A stretch of DNA of 64,000 nucleotides from Takakia lepidozioides (GCA_030704615.1 CM060732.1:33585053-33649052); one strand, 5' to 3'. Counted from the stretch's first letter, positions 11,270-22,489 are shown. Notes: generated from the sequence alone by a model not told the origin. Numbers and translations are program-made.

Positions 11270-12400
11270 TACACTCCTTCCCATGAGTTCCTCTCTCAGG
11301 CTGGTCCCCAGGCCGCAATCTGTATTACTCCACTAATTTTCTCTATTTTGGACAACCTCACAAGCATGCTGCTTCTTGACCATATTGACGGATTTCTTTA
11401 TGCTTAACAGATTTGCTTGGTCTTTTGGGGTAGGAATGGAGAAGGATCTCACCTTAAAGTTGTCATAGGACATTCTAGCGGCAATCTCCATGAAGGCTCA
11501 TGTCTTAGCATGCACAATATAGGAGTCATTATTGATAACAATCCTCTTCACACTAATTTTGTTGTCATTCATATCCTTCCTATCGTACAAAGCTCTGACT
11601 TAACCCTGGAATCACCTACTGACATGACTTGGGTGAACAAGCACAACCTTCACCGTCATGATGTCCGTGACCCCTGGGTGCTGACAAAAAATTCTCTGCT
11701 TTTTGGGAGGGTGAAAAATTAGTGGAGGCCGAAATGCTCAAATTCAGACACAAAGAGGTGAAGAAAACTATGGATGAAGGACAAGCCGTGGGCTTCATCA
11801 CTAGGGAGCAGCACGTTCCACAAATCTCTCAGACAATTGGCAAATCCCTGACCTTTATGCTTCCTGAGGATACGGTGGACCCCCCCCCCCCCCCCCCCCC
11901 CCGCCTGGCGGTAAGTATGCTTACTCACGCTTAATCTCCCCTCTTTCTATACTCCCCTCATACGCTAAAGGACCGTGTCTAGGTCTTGCTGTTAGACAGT
12001 TCCAGCCCTCATGAAAGTCTTCTTCCAGGCTGGCAAGAAAATTGTTTGTGTTGTATTTGGCTGCATGTTGTCTCAACGCCTATGTTGTGGAAGCTTCCAA
12101 GAGAGGACATCTCCTTCATGCAGGCAAAAAAGAAACAGTTTAGGGCATCGGATGTCAAACAAGAGCAGGCAGGTTCGATTACTGTCAAAACTTGGAAAAT
12201 TCAAAAAACCCCTGCCTCCTCCGAGTGGTTCGCCTCTCTCCTGCGCCCCCTGGGACAGAAGGACCAAATTCAAGCTACTCCCCACTTGGTCATCAAATCG
12301 TGAGAGCTGTGATAACCCCATGGGCCACAAACATTCTCCCCCATGAATCTCTCTTCACAGCTAGAACCAAAGGGGTAGGGTCGGATCACTCTACTCCAAA
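11270..12400. other. Degenerate region with several short open frames and a 23-base C tract
   Basis: Short frames on the plus strand at 11417-11722, 11722-11934 and 11986-12303 follow one another as if from one decayed gene (for example EAEMLKFRHKEVKKTMDEG). None is recognisable. A run of 23 C lies at 11880-11902. Probably a continuation of the retroelement relic to the left. Confidence 0.3.
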
Positions 12401-12480
12401 ACGAGCAAGGATTCGAACCTGGGCCGCCAAATTCATGATTAATAGGTCTGAGGTCATTTTTTTGCAATAGCACAAGTTGG
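12400..12480 (-). repeat. tRNA-like / SINE-head-like sequence
   Basis: On the minus strand a perfect box-B word GGTTCGAATCC (12410-12420 on plus as its complement) follows an A-box-like CTTGTGCTATTG about 60 bp upstream. Spacing is too long for a normal tRNA and no cloverleaf is evident, so a tRNA-derived SINE head is more likely. It abuts the left end of the CACTA element. Confidence 0.3.
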
Positions 12481-12524
12481 AGCCAGGCAAAATTGCCTTT
12501 CTAGCACTACACCATTTGGGGGGG

Positions 12525-12725
12525 TTAGTGACGCCCCAGGCGTCGCTAATCGCGCATTTCTGACCCCACGGAAATCGCAAATTTGATGCGTCGTTATGGG
12601 GCCGTCGCAGATTTTGGACTTAAGGCGACGCCAGGGGGGTCGAAGATCCAACCGCCCTGAAAATTCCCACTTGCGACGCCCAGTGCGTCGCAATGACTGC
12701 GACACTCGTGGCGTTGCTATAGCCA
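12525..12725. repeat. Left subterminal repeat zone of the CACTA element
   Basis: Repeated GACGCC/GGCGTCGC words in both orientations, such as GACGCCCCAGGCGTCGC at 12530-12546, GGCGACGCC and GCGACGCCCAGTGCGTCGC. Subterminal repeats of this kind are where CACTA transposases bind. Confidence 0.75.
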
Positions 12726-13739
12726 TACAGGAGGGTGTCAAGTTATTTTACCACTAGTGTGAAACTAGCTAGGAAATAGCTAGCTTTTACATATTGACAT
12801 TTGGGATTGGCCCAAGTGTCAATCCAGGGTCAGGCAGATTTAGGCCCTGGAGTGGTTATCTTCACGGCAAGCGCATGAGGCTCATCTTTCTCGAGTTGAG
12901 CCTCACCGCGCCTAGCTATGGCACCGTAGTGTGGATTCCCCATGGCGTGGGGTGCACTTGGCTTGACTTGTATTTGAGTGATGAGGTTATATATGCATGA
13001 GTTTATGCTTCAGATTTGTGAGCTTGTGCTTGTATTCTTCTTCTTTATCACTCGAGAAAGATGAGCTCGTATCTATGAGTGCTAGATACGAGTTAGTTGT
13101 AGCACTTTTGTGTTTTTGCTTGAGATTGAGAGAAACCAAGTTGTTATGCAAGGAGCACCATGGAGCTCTTGGTTGTTAGAAGCGGAGGCGATGTGGGTTA
13201 CGAGGTGGTAGACCTTGGCATTCGATCTTCAGCTTCAGAGATGAAAGCACCATGCTGCAGGTAATTCCAGAGCACCTTGATGGTTTCAGATTGTGTACAT
13301 GCATGAGCAAGCACGATTGGGAAGAGGACTAGTCAAGAGCAGGTTATAGTGGCTTTGGTGGCAAAGCTGAGAACTGGACCTGGAATGCGAGCTTTCATTG
13401 TGTGAAGGATTGCAAGACCAAGCGAAAAGGGCTGATTTGGCTTGGGCTCAAATCAATGCATTTTGTGGAGTATGGTGAGATTTGGTTTCAATCTCGAGCT
13501 TCAGCATTGAGAGGGCTCTTGTCATGGCAAGAGCAGGGCTGGAACAGGAGCTAAGAGGTGCGGCAAGGCCATGGAATGTGCACCTGGGGTTCAGAGCTTG
13601 GAAGAAGAGCTCTTGCACCACAAGAGAGTGTCTTGTGGCTGGAAATGTAAGCCTTAGGGTTTCAGGAGCTTGGCAAAGGCTGTGGAGTGCTTAGTCTTGT
13701 CTTAGAGAGCATCAAGGAGCCAAGGAGCCAAGATAGGGG

Positions 13740-14110
13740 GCTGATATCTCTTGTGTGAGAGGTTGCATGTGTGGAGCATGTATTCAGCTCATTGAAGCTT
13801 CCATCTTCAAGCTTGGAGGGCAAGCAAGGAAGAGGGAAGGGCTGACTTCCCTTATGTGGGCAATGTATGTGTGGAGCATGCTATCAGCCTGGTGAAGGCT
13901 TGCACTTTTAGGTGTGGGAGTGCAAGGAAGGAAGGAAGGGGCTGGTTTCCCTGTAGGGCATGTAGAGCATGCTTTCAGCCTGCTGAAGCTTGTATTTTCA
14001 GGTTTGTGGGTGCAAGAAATGAAGCAAAGGAGCTGATTCTCTTATGGTGAGAGTGGGGGCATGTGTGGAGCATGCCTTCAGCCCATTGAGGCTCTTGTTT
14101 TCAAGCCATA
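13740..14110 (+). repeat. Tandem repeat of about 100 bp, four degenerate units
   Basis: The phrase GTGGAGCATG followed by a TTCAGCC(T/C)-TGAAG(C) phrase recurs at about 13771, 13871, 13961 and 14065. Each copy is followed by a GCAAG(G)AA-rich and AGGGCTG(A/G)-TTCC stretch. No coding potential. It lies inside the CACTA element, upstream of its minisatellite. A (GGTT)n run sits at about 14308-14330. Confidence 0.6.
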
Positions 14111-14585
14111 GAGAGCTAGAACGGAAAGGTCTAGGGCTGGTTTCCACTTGGAGTGAAAGAAAAGCACTTGTAGGGCCTATGTGAGTTGGGGTTTCAACTT
14201 CAAGCTTGAAGGGAGCGCAACTCTGAAGCAACAGGTGTAGAGGCTGGAATAGGCTCTAAGACAGATGCTATGGCCAATGAGAGTGCTTGAATGAGTGCTC
14301 ACAAGGGCTGGTTGGTTGGTTGGTTGGTTGGTTTTTTGCCATTGAGTTTAGTGGCGTGTTTGGGAGGCTAAGTGAGAAAGAAGGCTTGGTTTGTGGCAAC
14401 CACCTCATGGCTTAGGGCTACTATGGTGGTGTGTGGGAGCCGAAAGAGCAAGGATACCTTGCTGATTTCCTCACAGCCACCATTAGCTCGGTGGAAAGAA
14501 GCCTAGAGTCCAAAGAGACACAAACCCTAGCTTGGCGTGGCTAAACCCCTTGGAGAAATGGCTAAACTGCCAGAGCGGCATGTGT

Positions 14586-16710
14586 GGGGCTGTGACAGGC
14601 TTGTGGCAAGCTGTGACGGGCTATGAGGGGCTGTGACAGGCTGTGCCCTGTGCCCTGTGGGGCTGTGACGGGCTGTGTCAGGCTGTGGCGAGCTGTGAGG
14701 GGCTGTGACAGGTCGTGCCTGAGGCCTTTGAGGCTGTGAGGGGCTGTGACAGGCTGTGATAGGCCGTGCCTGAGGCCTTTGAGGCTGTGACGGGCTGTGA
14801 GGGGCTGTGACAGGCCGTGCCTGAGGCCTTTGGGGCTGTGACGGGCTGTGACGGGCTGTGACAGGCCGTGCCTGAGGCCTTTGGGGCTGTGACGGGCTGT
14901 GAGGGGCTGTGAGAGGCTGTGCCCTGTGCCCTGTGGGGCTGTGACGGGCTGTGGTCTTGGCGGCTGTGGCGAGCTGTGACGGGCTGTGATGGGCTGTAAC
15001 AGGCTGTGCCCCTCTGGCCTGTGGGGCTGTGACGGGCTGTGATGGGCTTGTGACAGGCTGTGCCCTGTGCCCTGTGGGGCTGTGACGGGCTGTGTCAGGC
15101 TGTGACAGGCTGTGCCCAGTGGCCTTTGGGGCTGTGACGGGCTGTGCGGGGCTGTGACGGCTGTGCCCTGAGGCCCGTGGGGCATGTGACGGCTGTGACA
15201 GGCATGTGGCGAGCGCTGTGACAGGCTGTGCCCATGGCCTTTGGGGGCTGTGACGGGCTGTGAGGGGCTTGTGACAGGCCGTGCCTGAGGCCTTTGAGAA
15301 GGCTGTGAGGGCTGTGAGGGGTTGTGACAGGCCGTGCCTGAGGCCTTTGAGGCATGTGACGGGCTGTGAGGGGCTGTGACAGCCGTGCCCATGGCCTTTG
15401 GGGCTGTGACGGCTGCGTGAGGGGCTGTGACAGGCCGTGCCTGAGGCCTTTAAGGCTGTGATGGCTGTGAGGGGCTGTGACAGGCCGTGCCCATGGCCTT
15501 TGGGGCTGTGATGAGGCTGTGAGGGGCTGTGACAAGCCGTGCCTGGGGGCCTTTGGGGCTGTGACGGGCTGTGAGGGGCTGTGACAAGCCGTGCCCATGG
15601 TGACGGGCTGTGTCAGGGCTGTGACAGGCCGTGCCTGAGGCCTTTGAGGCTGTGAGGGGCTGTGAGGGGCTGTGAGGGGCCGTGCCTGAGGCCTTTGAGG
15701 CTGTGACAGGCTCTGATGGGCTGTGATGGGCTGTGACAGGCTGTGCCCTGTGAGGCTGTGACGGGTTGTGAGGAGCTGTGACAGGCCGTGCCCATGGCCT
15801 TTGGGGCGTGACGGCGGCTGTGAGGGGCTGTGAGGGGCTGTGGACAGGCCGGTGCCCATGGCTTTGTGGGCTGTGACGGGCTGTGAGGGGCTGTGACAGG
15901 CCGTGCCATGGCCTTTGGGCTGTGACGGCTGTGAGGGGCTGTGACAGGCCGTGCCCATGGCCTTTGGGGCTGTGACGGGCTGTGAGGGGCCGTGAGGGGC
16001 CGTGACAGGCCCGTGCCTGAGGCCTTTGAGGCTGTGAGGGGCTGTGAGGGGCTGTGACAGGCCGTGCCTGAGGCCTTTGAGGCTGTGACGGGCTGTGATG
16101 GGCTGTGATGGGCCTGTGACATGCTGTTGCCCTGTGCCCTGTGAGGCTGTGACGGGCTGTGAGGAGCTGTGACAGGCCGTGCCCATGGCCTTTGGGGCAT
16201 GTGACAGGCTGTGAGGGGCTGTGACAGGCCGTGCCTGAGGCCTTTGGGGCTGTGACGGGCTGTGAGGGGCTGTGACAGGCCGTGCCCTGGCCTTTGGGGC
16301 TGTGACGGGCTGTGAGGGGCTGTGACAGGCTGTGCCTGAGGCCTTTGAGGCTGTGAGGGGCTGTGACAGGCCGTGCCTGAGGCCTTTGAGACTGTGAGGG
16401 GCTGTGAGGGCTGTGACAGGCCGTGCCTGAGGCCTTTGGGGCTGTGACGGGCTGTGAGGGGCTGTGACAGGCCGTGCCCATGGCCTTTGGGGCTGTGAGG
16501 GGCTGTGAAGGGCTGTGACAGGCCGTGCCCATGGCCTTTGGGGCTGTGACGGCTGTGAGAGGCTGTGACAGGCCGTGCCTGAGGCCTTTGAGGCTGTGAG
16601 GGGCTGTGAGGGGCTGTGACAGGCCGTGCCTGAGGCCTTTGAGGCTGTGAGGGGCTGCGACAGGCTTGTGCCCAGTGGCCTGTGGGACTGTGACGGCTGT
16701 GACAGCTGAG
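14586..16710. repeat. 2.1-kb GC-rich minisatellite built from 10-11-bp subunits
   Basis: The basic word is GGGGCTGTGAC/GGGCTGTGAGG (10-11 bp). Groups of two to four words alternate with a phrase close to AGGCCGTGCCTGAGGCCTTT or its CCCATGGCC variant. The spacing of GCCTTTG phrases varies between about 40 and 62 bp in steps of one subunit. The minus strand lacks stop codons in all three frames across most of it, producing three overlapping frames of 445-572 codons rich in Ser-Gln-Pro-His. These are artefacts of composition, not proteins. Confidence 0.9.
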
Positions 16711-17083
16711 CTGTGTGGTGGGCCTGTTCTGGTCTTGTGGTTGCCCGCGTTGACCTGTGGACGGCCTGTGCTGACTGGTGGAGGCACTGGTGAGACTGCC
16801 TAAGGACTGGCATGTGGTCCTGGAAGGCCGAATTTTGAAGCTCGTGGAGGGCGGTTTGAGTAGTATCTCTTCATGATATTCCCCATGGTCATGCAAGTGA
16901 GGGTAGAGAGGAGAGGCAGAGTGTTGGGATGAGAGCATGCTGGGGTTAGGCATTGCTTTAGCTTCTCTTCCTCGTAGTTTTCCACCCTCTCATTAGGCCA
17001 AGACCTTTCCGTAGGTGGAGGCAAGAGTCAGTCCGGGTTTGGGCTGGGGTGTCCCTTGCAGGAGCAACACCGTGGAGTTGTTT

Positions 17084-17583
17084 NNNNNNNNNNNNNNNNN
17101 NNNNNNNNNNNNNNNNNNNNNNNNNNNNNNNNNNNNNNNNNNNNNNNNNNNNNNNNNNNNNNNNNNNNNNNNNNNNNNNNNNNNNNNNNNNNNNNNNNNN
17201 NNNNNNNNNNNNNNNNNNNNNNNNNNNNNNNNNNNNNNNNNNNNNNNNNNNNNNNNNNNNNNNNNNNNNNNNNNNNNNNNNNNNNNNNNNNNNNNNNNNN
17301 NNNNNNNNNNNNNNNNNNNNNNNNNNNNNNNNNNNNNNNNNNNNNNNNNNNNNNNNNNNNNNNNNNNNNNNNNNNNNNNNNNNNNNNNNNNNNNNNNNNN
17401 NNNNNNNNNNNNNNNNNNNNNNNNNNNNNNNNNNNNNNNNNNNNNNNNNNNNNNNNNNNNNNNNNNNNNNNNNNNNNNNNNNNNNNNNNNNNNNNNNNNN
17501 NNNNNNNNNNNNNNNNNNNNNNNNNNNNNNNNNNNNNNNNNNNNNNNNNNNNNNNNNNNNNNNNNNNNNNNNNNNNNNNNNNN
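17084..17583. other. Assembly gap, exactly 500 N
   Basis: A run of 500 undetermined bases, the round length used for scaffold gaps of unknown size. It falls inside the CACTA element beside its minisatellite, so the true size and any transposase of that element are unknown. Confidence 0.99.
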
Positions 17584-17599
17584 CGTTCGACCTCAAAGC

Positions 17600-18112
17600 G
17601 CACACCCCCTCGTGTCGCGCACTGTAAGTGACGCCAGGGGCGTTGCTTTTTTTTGCACCCTCGACTGCATAAACAAAAATGATCTAGTCATTTTTAGTGA
17701 CGCCGCAGGCGTCGCTACAAATGACTTACAAAAAAAAAAAAAAAAAAAAAAACTCAAAAGCGACGCCCCGGGCCGTCGCTAAAATGAACTTATATAAAAA
17801 AAAACTCAAATACAACGCCCAGGACATCGCACTCTAAATGCGACGTTTATTTATTTATTTCTCCGGGGTGCTTGGTGCGACGCCCTAGCGTCGCAACCTC
17901 GCAATCGACGCCTTTGGCGTCGCACAGGGCCGACCCCCAGGGCGTCGCAGCCCAACTGCGACATTTGTTTTTTATTTTTGTCCCCTGTGACGCCTCGGGC
18001 ATCGCAATAAAAGACTTGGCCAAAATGGCAGTATGTCTGCAATGCCCAGGATGGGGATGTGGCGGGGGCGTCGCACGGAGAGACGCTACGGGGGGGTAGA
18101 CGTCGCTAACCC
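17600..18112. repeat. Right subterminal repeat zone of the CACTA element
   Basis: About ten GACGCC(N)GGCGTCGC-type words in both orientations, separated by T- or A-rich spacers (for example the A tract at 17730-17751). Same vocabulary as the left zone at 12525-12725. The zone ends in a run of 16 C (18110-18125) and the right terminal repeat. Confidence 0.8.
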
Positions 18113-18224
18113 CCCCCCCCCCCCCAATTTTCCTGTAGTGTAGGTAATCTTCCCTGGCTAGTGGGGGCTGATGCTTGCTTGCTAAACTTGTAGCCTGTGG
18201 CCAACCAAGGTAGCTGAAGGTTGC

Positions 18225-18370
18225 TTGGCATGGCCTGCTATCATTATATTCCACGTAAATATATCTCGTTCATTCATTTTGTCAAACATTCGGCGAACAT
18301 CCACCATGCGCATTTGGCATACATGTTGATAAGGGTGTTGAATAGAAAGTTGTTTGGCTTGAATCCACTA
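18225..18370 (-). pseudogene. PPR fragment
   Basis: On the minus strand the text reads SGFKPNNFLFNTLINMYAKCA, then after a frame change a phrase like MFDKMNERDIFTWNIMIAGHA, i.e. one PPR unit of the same family as 55.7-63.4 kb. It is directly joined on its 5' side to a Gypsy integrase fragment and has no neighbouring repeats. Confidence 0.65.
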
Positions 18371-18775
18371 CGGATATCTCCTAAGTGCCCCTTCTGCAAG
18401 CCATACTTGGGCAAGCCCCCCTTGACTGTTTGCACAACCCTCTCTGCCAAGCCATCAGTCTCGGGATGATCCCGAGAAGTAGTGCGGTGATCTATCAAGG
18501 CTTGGGGCACAAAGCCTAAAACTCTCCCAAGAACTCTCTCCCCTGGTCCGTGAGTACCTCGTCTGGAGCACCAAATTGGCTGAGAACTCGATCCAAGAAT
18601 GCATACGCAGCCCCCTCACTTGCCTTGTCAGGCAACGCCACCAGTTCAATCCATTTGGAGAAGTGTTCCACCATCATCAGCATTTTTGGAATGCGACTGT
18701 GGCTGATTCAAGGCGAGGGCACAACCATTTGGGTTTCCCCCTCGCTATCCCCCTCAATCTTATCCACTGAGACCT
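18371..18775 (-). pseudogene. Ty3/Gypsy integrase fragment
   Basis: On the minus strand the phrases EHFSKWIELVALPDKASEG, FGAPDEVLTDQGREF and DHPETDGLAERVVQTVKGGL are readable across frame changes. They correspond to the integrase core around its second catalytic Asp and catalytic Glu. The sequence is from a different Gypsy lineage than the element at 21008-27810. No LTR is attached. Confidence 0.65.
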
Positions 18776-18839
18776 AGATCTAGGGCCGCATCCAGTGCAT
18801 GATCCTTTCTCTACTTGGCTCCCTTGGGAAAATGGGAAT

Positions 18840-20365
18840 GGTGAATGTTGATGCATGTAACATCTTGGCGGAAAGGGTGGAAATGTGGGATCTCCTCACT
18901 GGTAAGATCAGATCAATGCAACGTATATAGAACATTGGGTAGTTGGGGGGACTTTAATATGATGGAGCAAAAGGAAGACAGATCTGGAAGTCATAACCTC
19001 CAAATGGCATATAGTGAAAGAGATGCCTGGGAGTCAGTTTGTCTAGCTTTGAGACTGTCGGATGCCACCTCCCCTGCCACTGGAGAACTACTTTATACTT
19101 GGTCTAACAACAGAAACCCGCCAGCTCTTTCCATGGCCAGATTAGAATATCGTTTTTATTTTACTTCTTGTCTGTTAACCTGCTAGTCTAGAAGAATTAT
19201 TTTTTGGCCCAATTATGCCAGGCTTTGATCACTCAAAAGTCATGTTGGTCATTACTACTCCTAGGTCACATGTTAATTTAGGTAGAGGTTACTTTAAGCT
19301 CAATCCTTTACTTATTTCTGATCCATCTGTCATCTCCCGCCCTCCAAGATTAAACCTGGGAGCAAGATGACAGGCACATCCATTTGCGCACATTAAGGTT
19401 TTTTTTCGTAAACTACAGTCTGCCAAGAAATGTGTCAGGAACTGTCCCGCAAGTTGGCAGCCGAGGCCTGGACATAGAGAGAAAAGGCATTCCGTAAGTG
19501 CTTGGTTGTTTGTCAATTTTAGTTGGAGTTGGGTAGGCAGGGTCCTCAAACCTTGTTGTCTTATAAATCTGCTAAGCGAAATCTCTCTCTCCTGCTGCAT
19601 TCCAAAGAAGCTAGCTTCCGGATGAAGGCTGGTGTCAATTGGTCCTTGGGTGGGGAGAAAATGACAAGATACTTCTTCATTAGAGTAGCCAATCTAGTTC
19701 CTTCACTAACTGATGACACAAGATAATTCTCTTCCTCCCCTCAAATATTACTGTCTAATATGGCTGCCAGGTATTTTTCAGAAGTTGTTTGAAGAACGGG
19801 CTCCTACTCTGCAAAGGGAAACTACCAAGTAGCTTAACTGCTCCAGTGTCCCTTGCCTCTTGTCATTGAATGAAATTTAAAACCACTTGGCTGCCCCTTT
19901 TTCCTTGGATCCAGGAGCTAGGGCAAGCAGTGGATGCCATGGCTCCTTTGAAAGCACCGGGGCTAGATGGTATGCCAGTGGAATTCTTTAAAGCTCTATG
20001 GCTCACTATAGGGAAAGATTTTTTGGAGATGGCTATGACATCCTCAGCAAGGGAATTATGCCGTCGCATATGTCTGAGGACTGATTACACTCATCTAAAG
20101 AAAAGGGGGACAGAAAAAGAAAACAAAAACCAAAAACAAAAAGCAAAAAAAACTATCGTCCTATCACCTTGTTGAACTCTACCTACAAAATTATAGCTAA
20201 GGCTCTTGCCATGAGACTCCAGCCGTTGCTTCCTAGGATCGTTAGGACTGGATTCATTAAAGACAAGATGATCCTAGATAATATTATACTGGCCCACGAA
20301 GCCTTGCATATGGCTAAAATCAAATGCCAACCTCTAGCATTCATCATGCTAGAAAAAACGTATAG
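18840..20365 (+). pseudogene. LINE (non-LTR retrotransposon) fragment: endonuclease and RT start
   Basis: The endonuclease signature GDFNMMEQKEDRSG is followed by ERDAWESVCLALRLSD and LLYTWSNNR (about 18950-19190). The linker reads KAGVNWSLGGEKMTRYFF, and the RT start MAPLKAPGLDGMPVEFFKA (about 19935-20000), then RPITLLNSTYKIIAKALA and TGFIKDKMILDNI to about 20365. Frames change repeatedly and the catalytic (F/A)xDD block is absent because the copy is cut at its 3' side. 3' truncation is unusual for LINEs, which normally lose the 5' end, so a later deletion or insertion removed it. Confidence 0.75.
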
Positions 20366-20727
20366 GTTATGCACATGGGGCAAGGCACAAACTCCCAACC
20401 ACTAGGCTACCTACTCCAATGCAGGGGACACTAAATTTGTGAAGAACATCTACAAAAGGTAGGAAAATGTGGACGACGTGCAAGCATAGGGATCTTCTAC
20501 ATAATTCTGTTGGATAGCGGCTGGCTGGTGTACTTTTGAAAGGGCATGTTGTACATGGCAATTTGTAATTGGCAATTGACATAAACCTTCCAAACATAAG
20601 TTCATTGCATGGTGTTAGCGGAAGGTTCATGTGAATAATGTGGCCATCAATGATTCTTTATTTCATGTTGGGATGCTCGATTATGCTAGGTGAGGTGAAC
20701 AAAGAGAGAATGAACACCTAAGATTAT
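20366..20727. other. No gene recognised
   Basis: Short open frames only; no repeat, RNA or protein similarity could be recognised. Confidence 0.5.
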
Positions 20728-20990
20728 GTGTTTGTCAAGTCAGTGGGAATGACTCACCCAAACTGCCAAACTTGGGATCCAAGATTATGAGATAGGAGGT
20801 CAACTTATACTTTGCTAACCAAAGTCCAATATAGATTGAATGAGCATTTCTAAAGTGATAATACATATCATTGAATATTGTTCGCTCATGGCTGATGCCT
20901 TCGAAGGTGTATATACAACGAAGCATTTTTCTCTCTCTGGGTGTAGGATGAGGACTTTTGACACCTTGTGACGGAAGCAACTAAGAGTCA
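20728..20990. repeat. Dispersed repeat, copy 1 (copy 2 at 32376-32622)
   Basis: From GTGTTTGTCAAGTCAGTGGG through TCATTGAATATTGTTC and ACAACGAAGCATTTTTCTC to GTGACGGAAGCAAC, this stretch aligns with 32376-32622 in the same orientation with scattered substitutions and short indels. No coding potential. The chromovirus at 21008 lies just to its right. Confidence 0.8.
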
Positions 20991-21007
20991 CTCAACCACT
21001 GAGAACA

Positions 21008-21721
21008 TGTCGCGCACCTCACTTCGGTAAGCTCCCCTTCACGTCATAGTTACTCGCTTTGATGCGCGCGCCTAACTCCCAAACTGGCCACCGGGCCAAC
21101 TCGGAGCTTTGGCTGCTCACCGTGACATAACGGTCCCCCTTTGCTCCTCCACAAGACCCTCGCTCACTTTGGGCCTAGTGGAAATTCCCTTTGGTTGTTG
21201 GCAGTCCGGAACAGTTTGGTCGCTTTCCGGCTCGCACGCTTACTCACTAGTTTTTGGTCACCAACGGGCTTGCACCGTTCTCGGGGTTACTACTCCCTAT
21301 ATATACTTCTGTGACTATCCGCGGGGGTTTCACAAACAACACCGTCCTTTTATGGAGAACCACCACGAAGACCCTTGACTCCCGGTGATGAATCGCGGTG
21401 AGTTTTGGCCCACCCACCACGGCCCCAATGGACTGTGATGAGTCCCAAGACTCCCCACAACTCCCACCACAAGGTCTCCGCCCCATGGTGAGTCCTACGC
21501 CACCCCCACTAAGACCCACTAAGCTACCACCACCCCTCGTGGAACCACCCCCACCGCAACCCGGTGTGCGGGGCTCCACCTAGTGAGCGCCTCCGCCTCC
21601 TTGAGTGCCTTGGGCACTCAGGGTGCTTCAGCCCCCGTACCTATTGTTACCACTGCCCCCACCACAAGGGCAGCCCCTCTTGTGTCCCGACCCCTTGCCC
21701 TCAAGGCAAAGGGTTGCGACA
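21008..21721 (-). repeat. 3' LTR of the chromovirus
   Basis: 714 bp, in window orientation starting TGTCGCGCACC and ending TTGCGACA, so TG/CA termini are intact. On the element strand a purine-rich GGTAGGGGTGTG lies directly upstream (21722-21735), consistent with the polypurine tract that primes plus-strand synthesis. Confidence 0.93.
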
Positions 21722-21735
21722 CACACCCCTACCAA

Positions 21736-22489
21736 CAGATAGTCGATGTCCTCATCGATTTGTCCATTTTGTAGAAACTACCATCCAAGTTGTGGTGTCC
21801 CACATCAAGGAGTTTGTTTCCGTACCATGGCGTCCCATGGCAAAGAACCAAACCCTCACTTGACTCTACTCTCCACTAGCTAGTTCGGCCGACTTCCTCC
21901 AATTCCCGGCCAAGGGTGGAGCCTCTCCAGCTCCACCCAGTGCACTCTTCTTGGGCCACTTCAAGGCCAAGGAATGATCCTCCTCGAGGATCGAATCACC
22001 TTACTGCAACAACATTGCTTGCGATCGCTCATGATGCCGCTTTTTGGCATCACATTGAGCAAGGGTTCACCTTGAACCTTTTTTGACTAGGAAGATAACC
22101 TTGAACCAACCGTGCGCCCCAACCACTATAATTGGGTCCGCCTTGGAATGCTGGCCTAAGATACAGGAACACGCCGAAGCCGCACTACGACTTCGTCCCG
22201 AGGTTACACGATTATAGTACGTGAACGGAAGCACGTAGCTTCCGCGTTAGCCCGCACAACAAGACAACCCCCTCGGTAGCGCAGTTATAGTATGCGCACG
22301 CGCCAGGTGCGCACTAGCATGTGAACTCCCAAAGAAGGCGCAAGTTTCCCTGTCCCTTGGATGGGAGGCACCCGATTTTGGCACTGCGTAAACACACGAT
22401 TAATCCAATTTACCTCTCCCAATTTTGTAAGCTAGCATGCATTCTACACACTAGCCAACCATACCATGCATCACCATTCAACGTCCCCA
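21736..22489 (-). other. Non-coding 3' part of the chromovirus
   Basis: About 750 bp between the pol stop and the polypurine tract. No open frame resembles an envelope or any other gene; this is untranslated element sequence. Confidence 0.6.

Larger units (their letters stand above)
12505..18140. mobile_element. CACTA (En/Spm superfamily) DNA transposon with TAG target-site duplication
   Basis: The left end reads CACTACACCATTT, then seven G and TTAGTGACG. The right end, read inwards on the other strand, is CACTACAGGAAAATT, then sixteen G and TTAGCGACG. The outermost CACTACA is identical and the inner G-run plus TTAG(T/C)GACG matches. The flanking bases are TAG at 12502-12504 and TAG at 18141-18143, the 3-bp duplication this superfamily makes. 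Subterminal zones carry many GGCGTCGC/GCGACGCC words in both orientations, as CACTA elements do. No transposase is readable, so it is non-autonomous or its coding part lies in the 500-N gap. Caveat: a CACTAGTG palindrome near 12751-12758 could be the end of a smaller element on the left. Confidence 0.8.

Noticed and set aside
14562-16953. Three long overlapping minus-strand open frames (276-572 codons) rich in Ser, Gln, Pro and His
   Set aside because: They arise from a tandem repeat lacking stop codons on one strand in all three frames; no domain and no preferred frame.
16958-17782. Open frames running across the N gap
   Set aside because: The undetermined bases are read as unknown residues; there is no sequence evidence.
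21736-22489. Possible envelope-like gene downstream of chromovirus pol
   Set aside because: No open frame of adequate length on the element strand and no signal or membrane segment.
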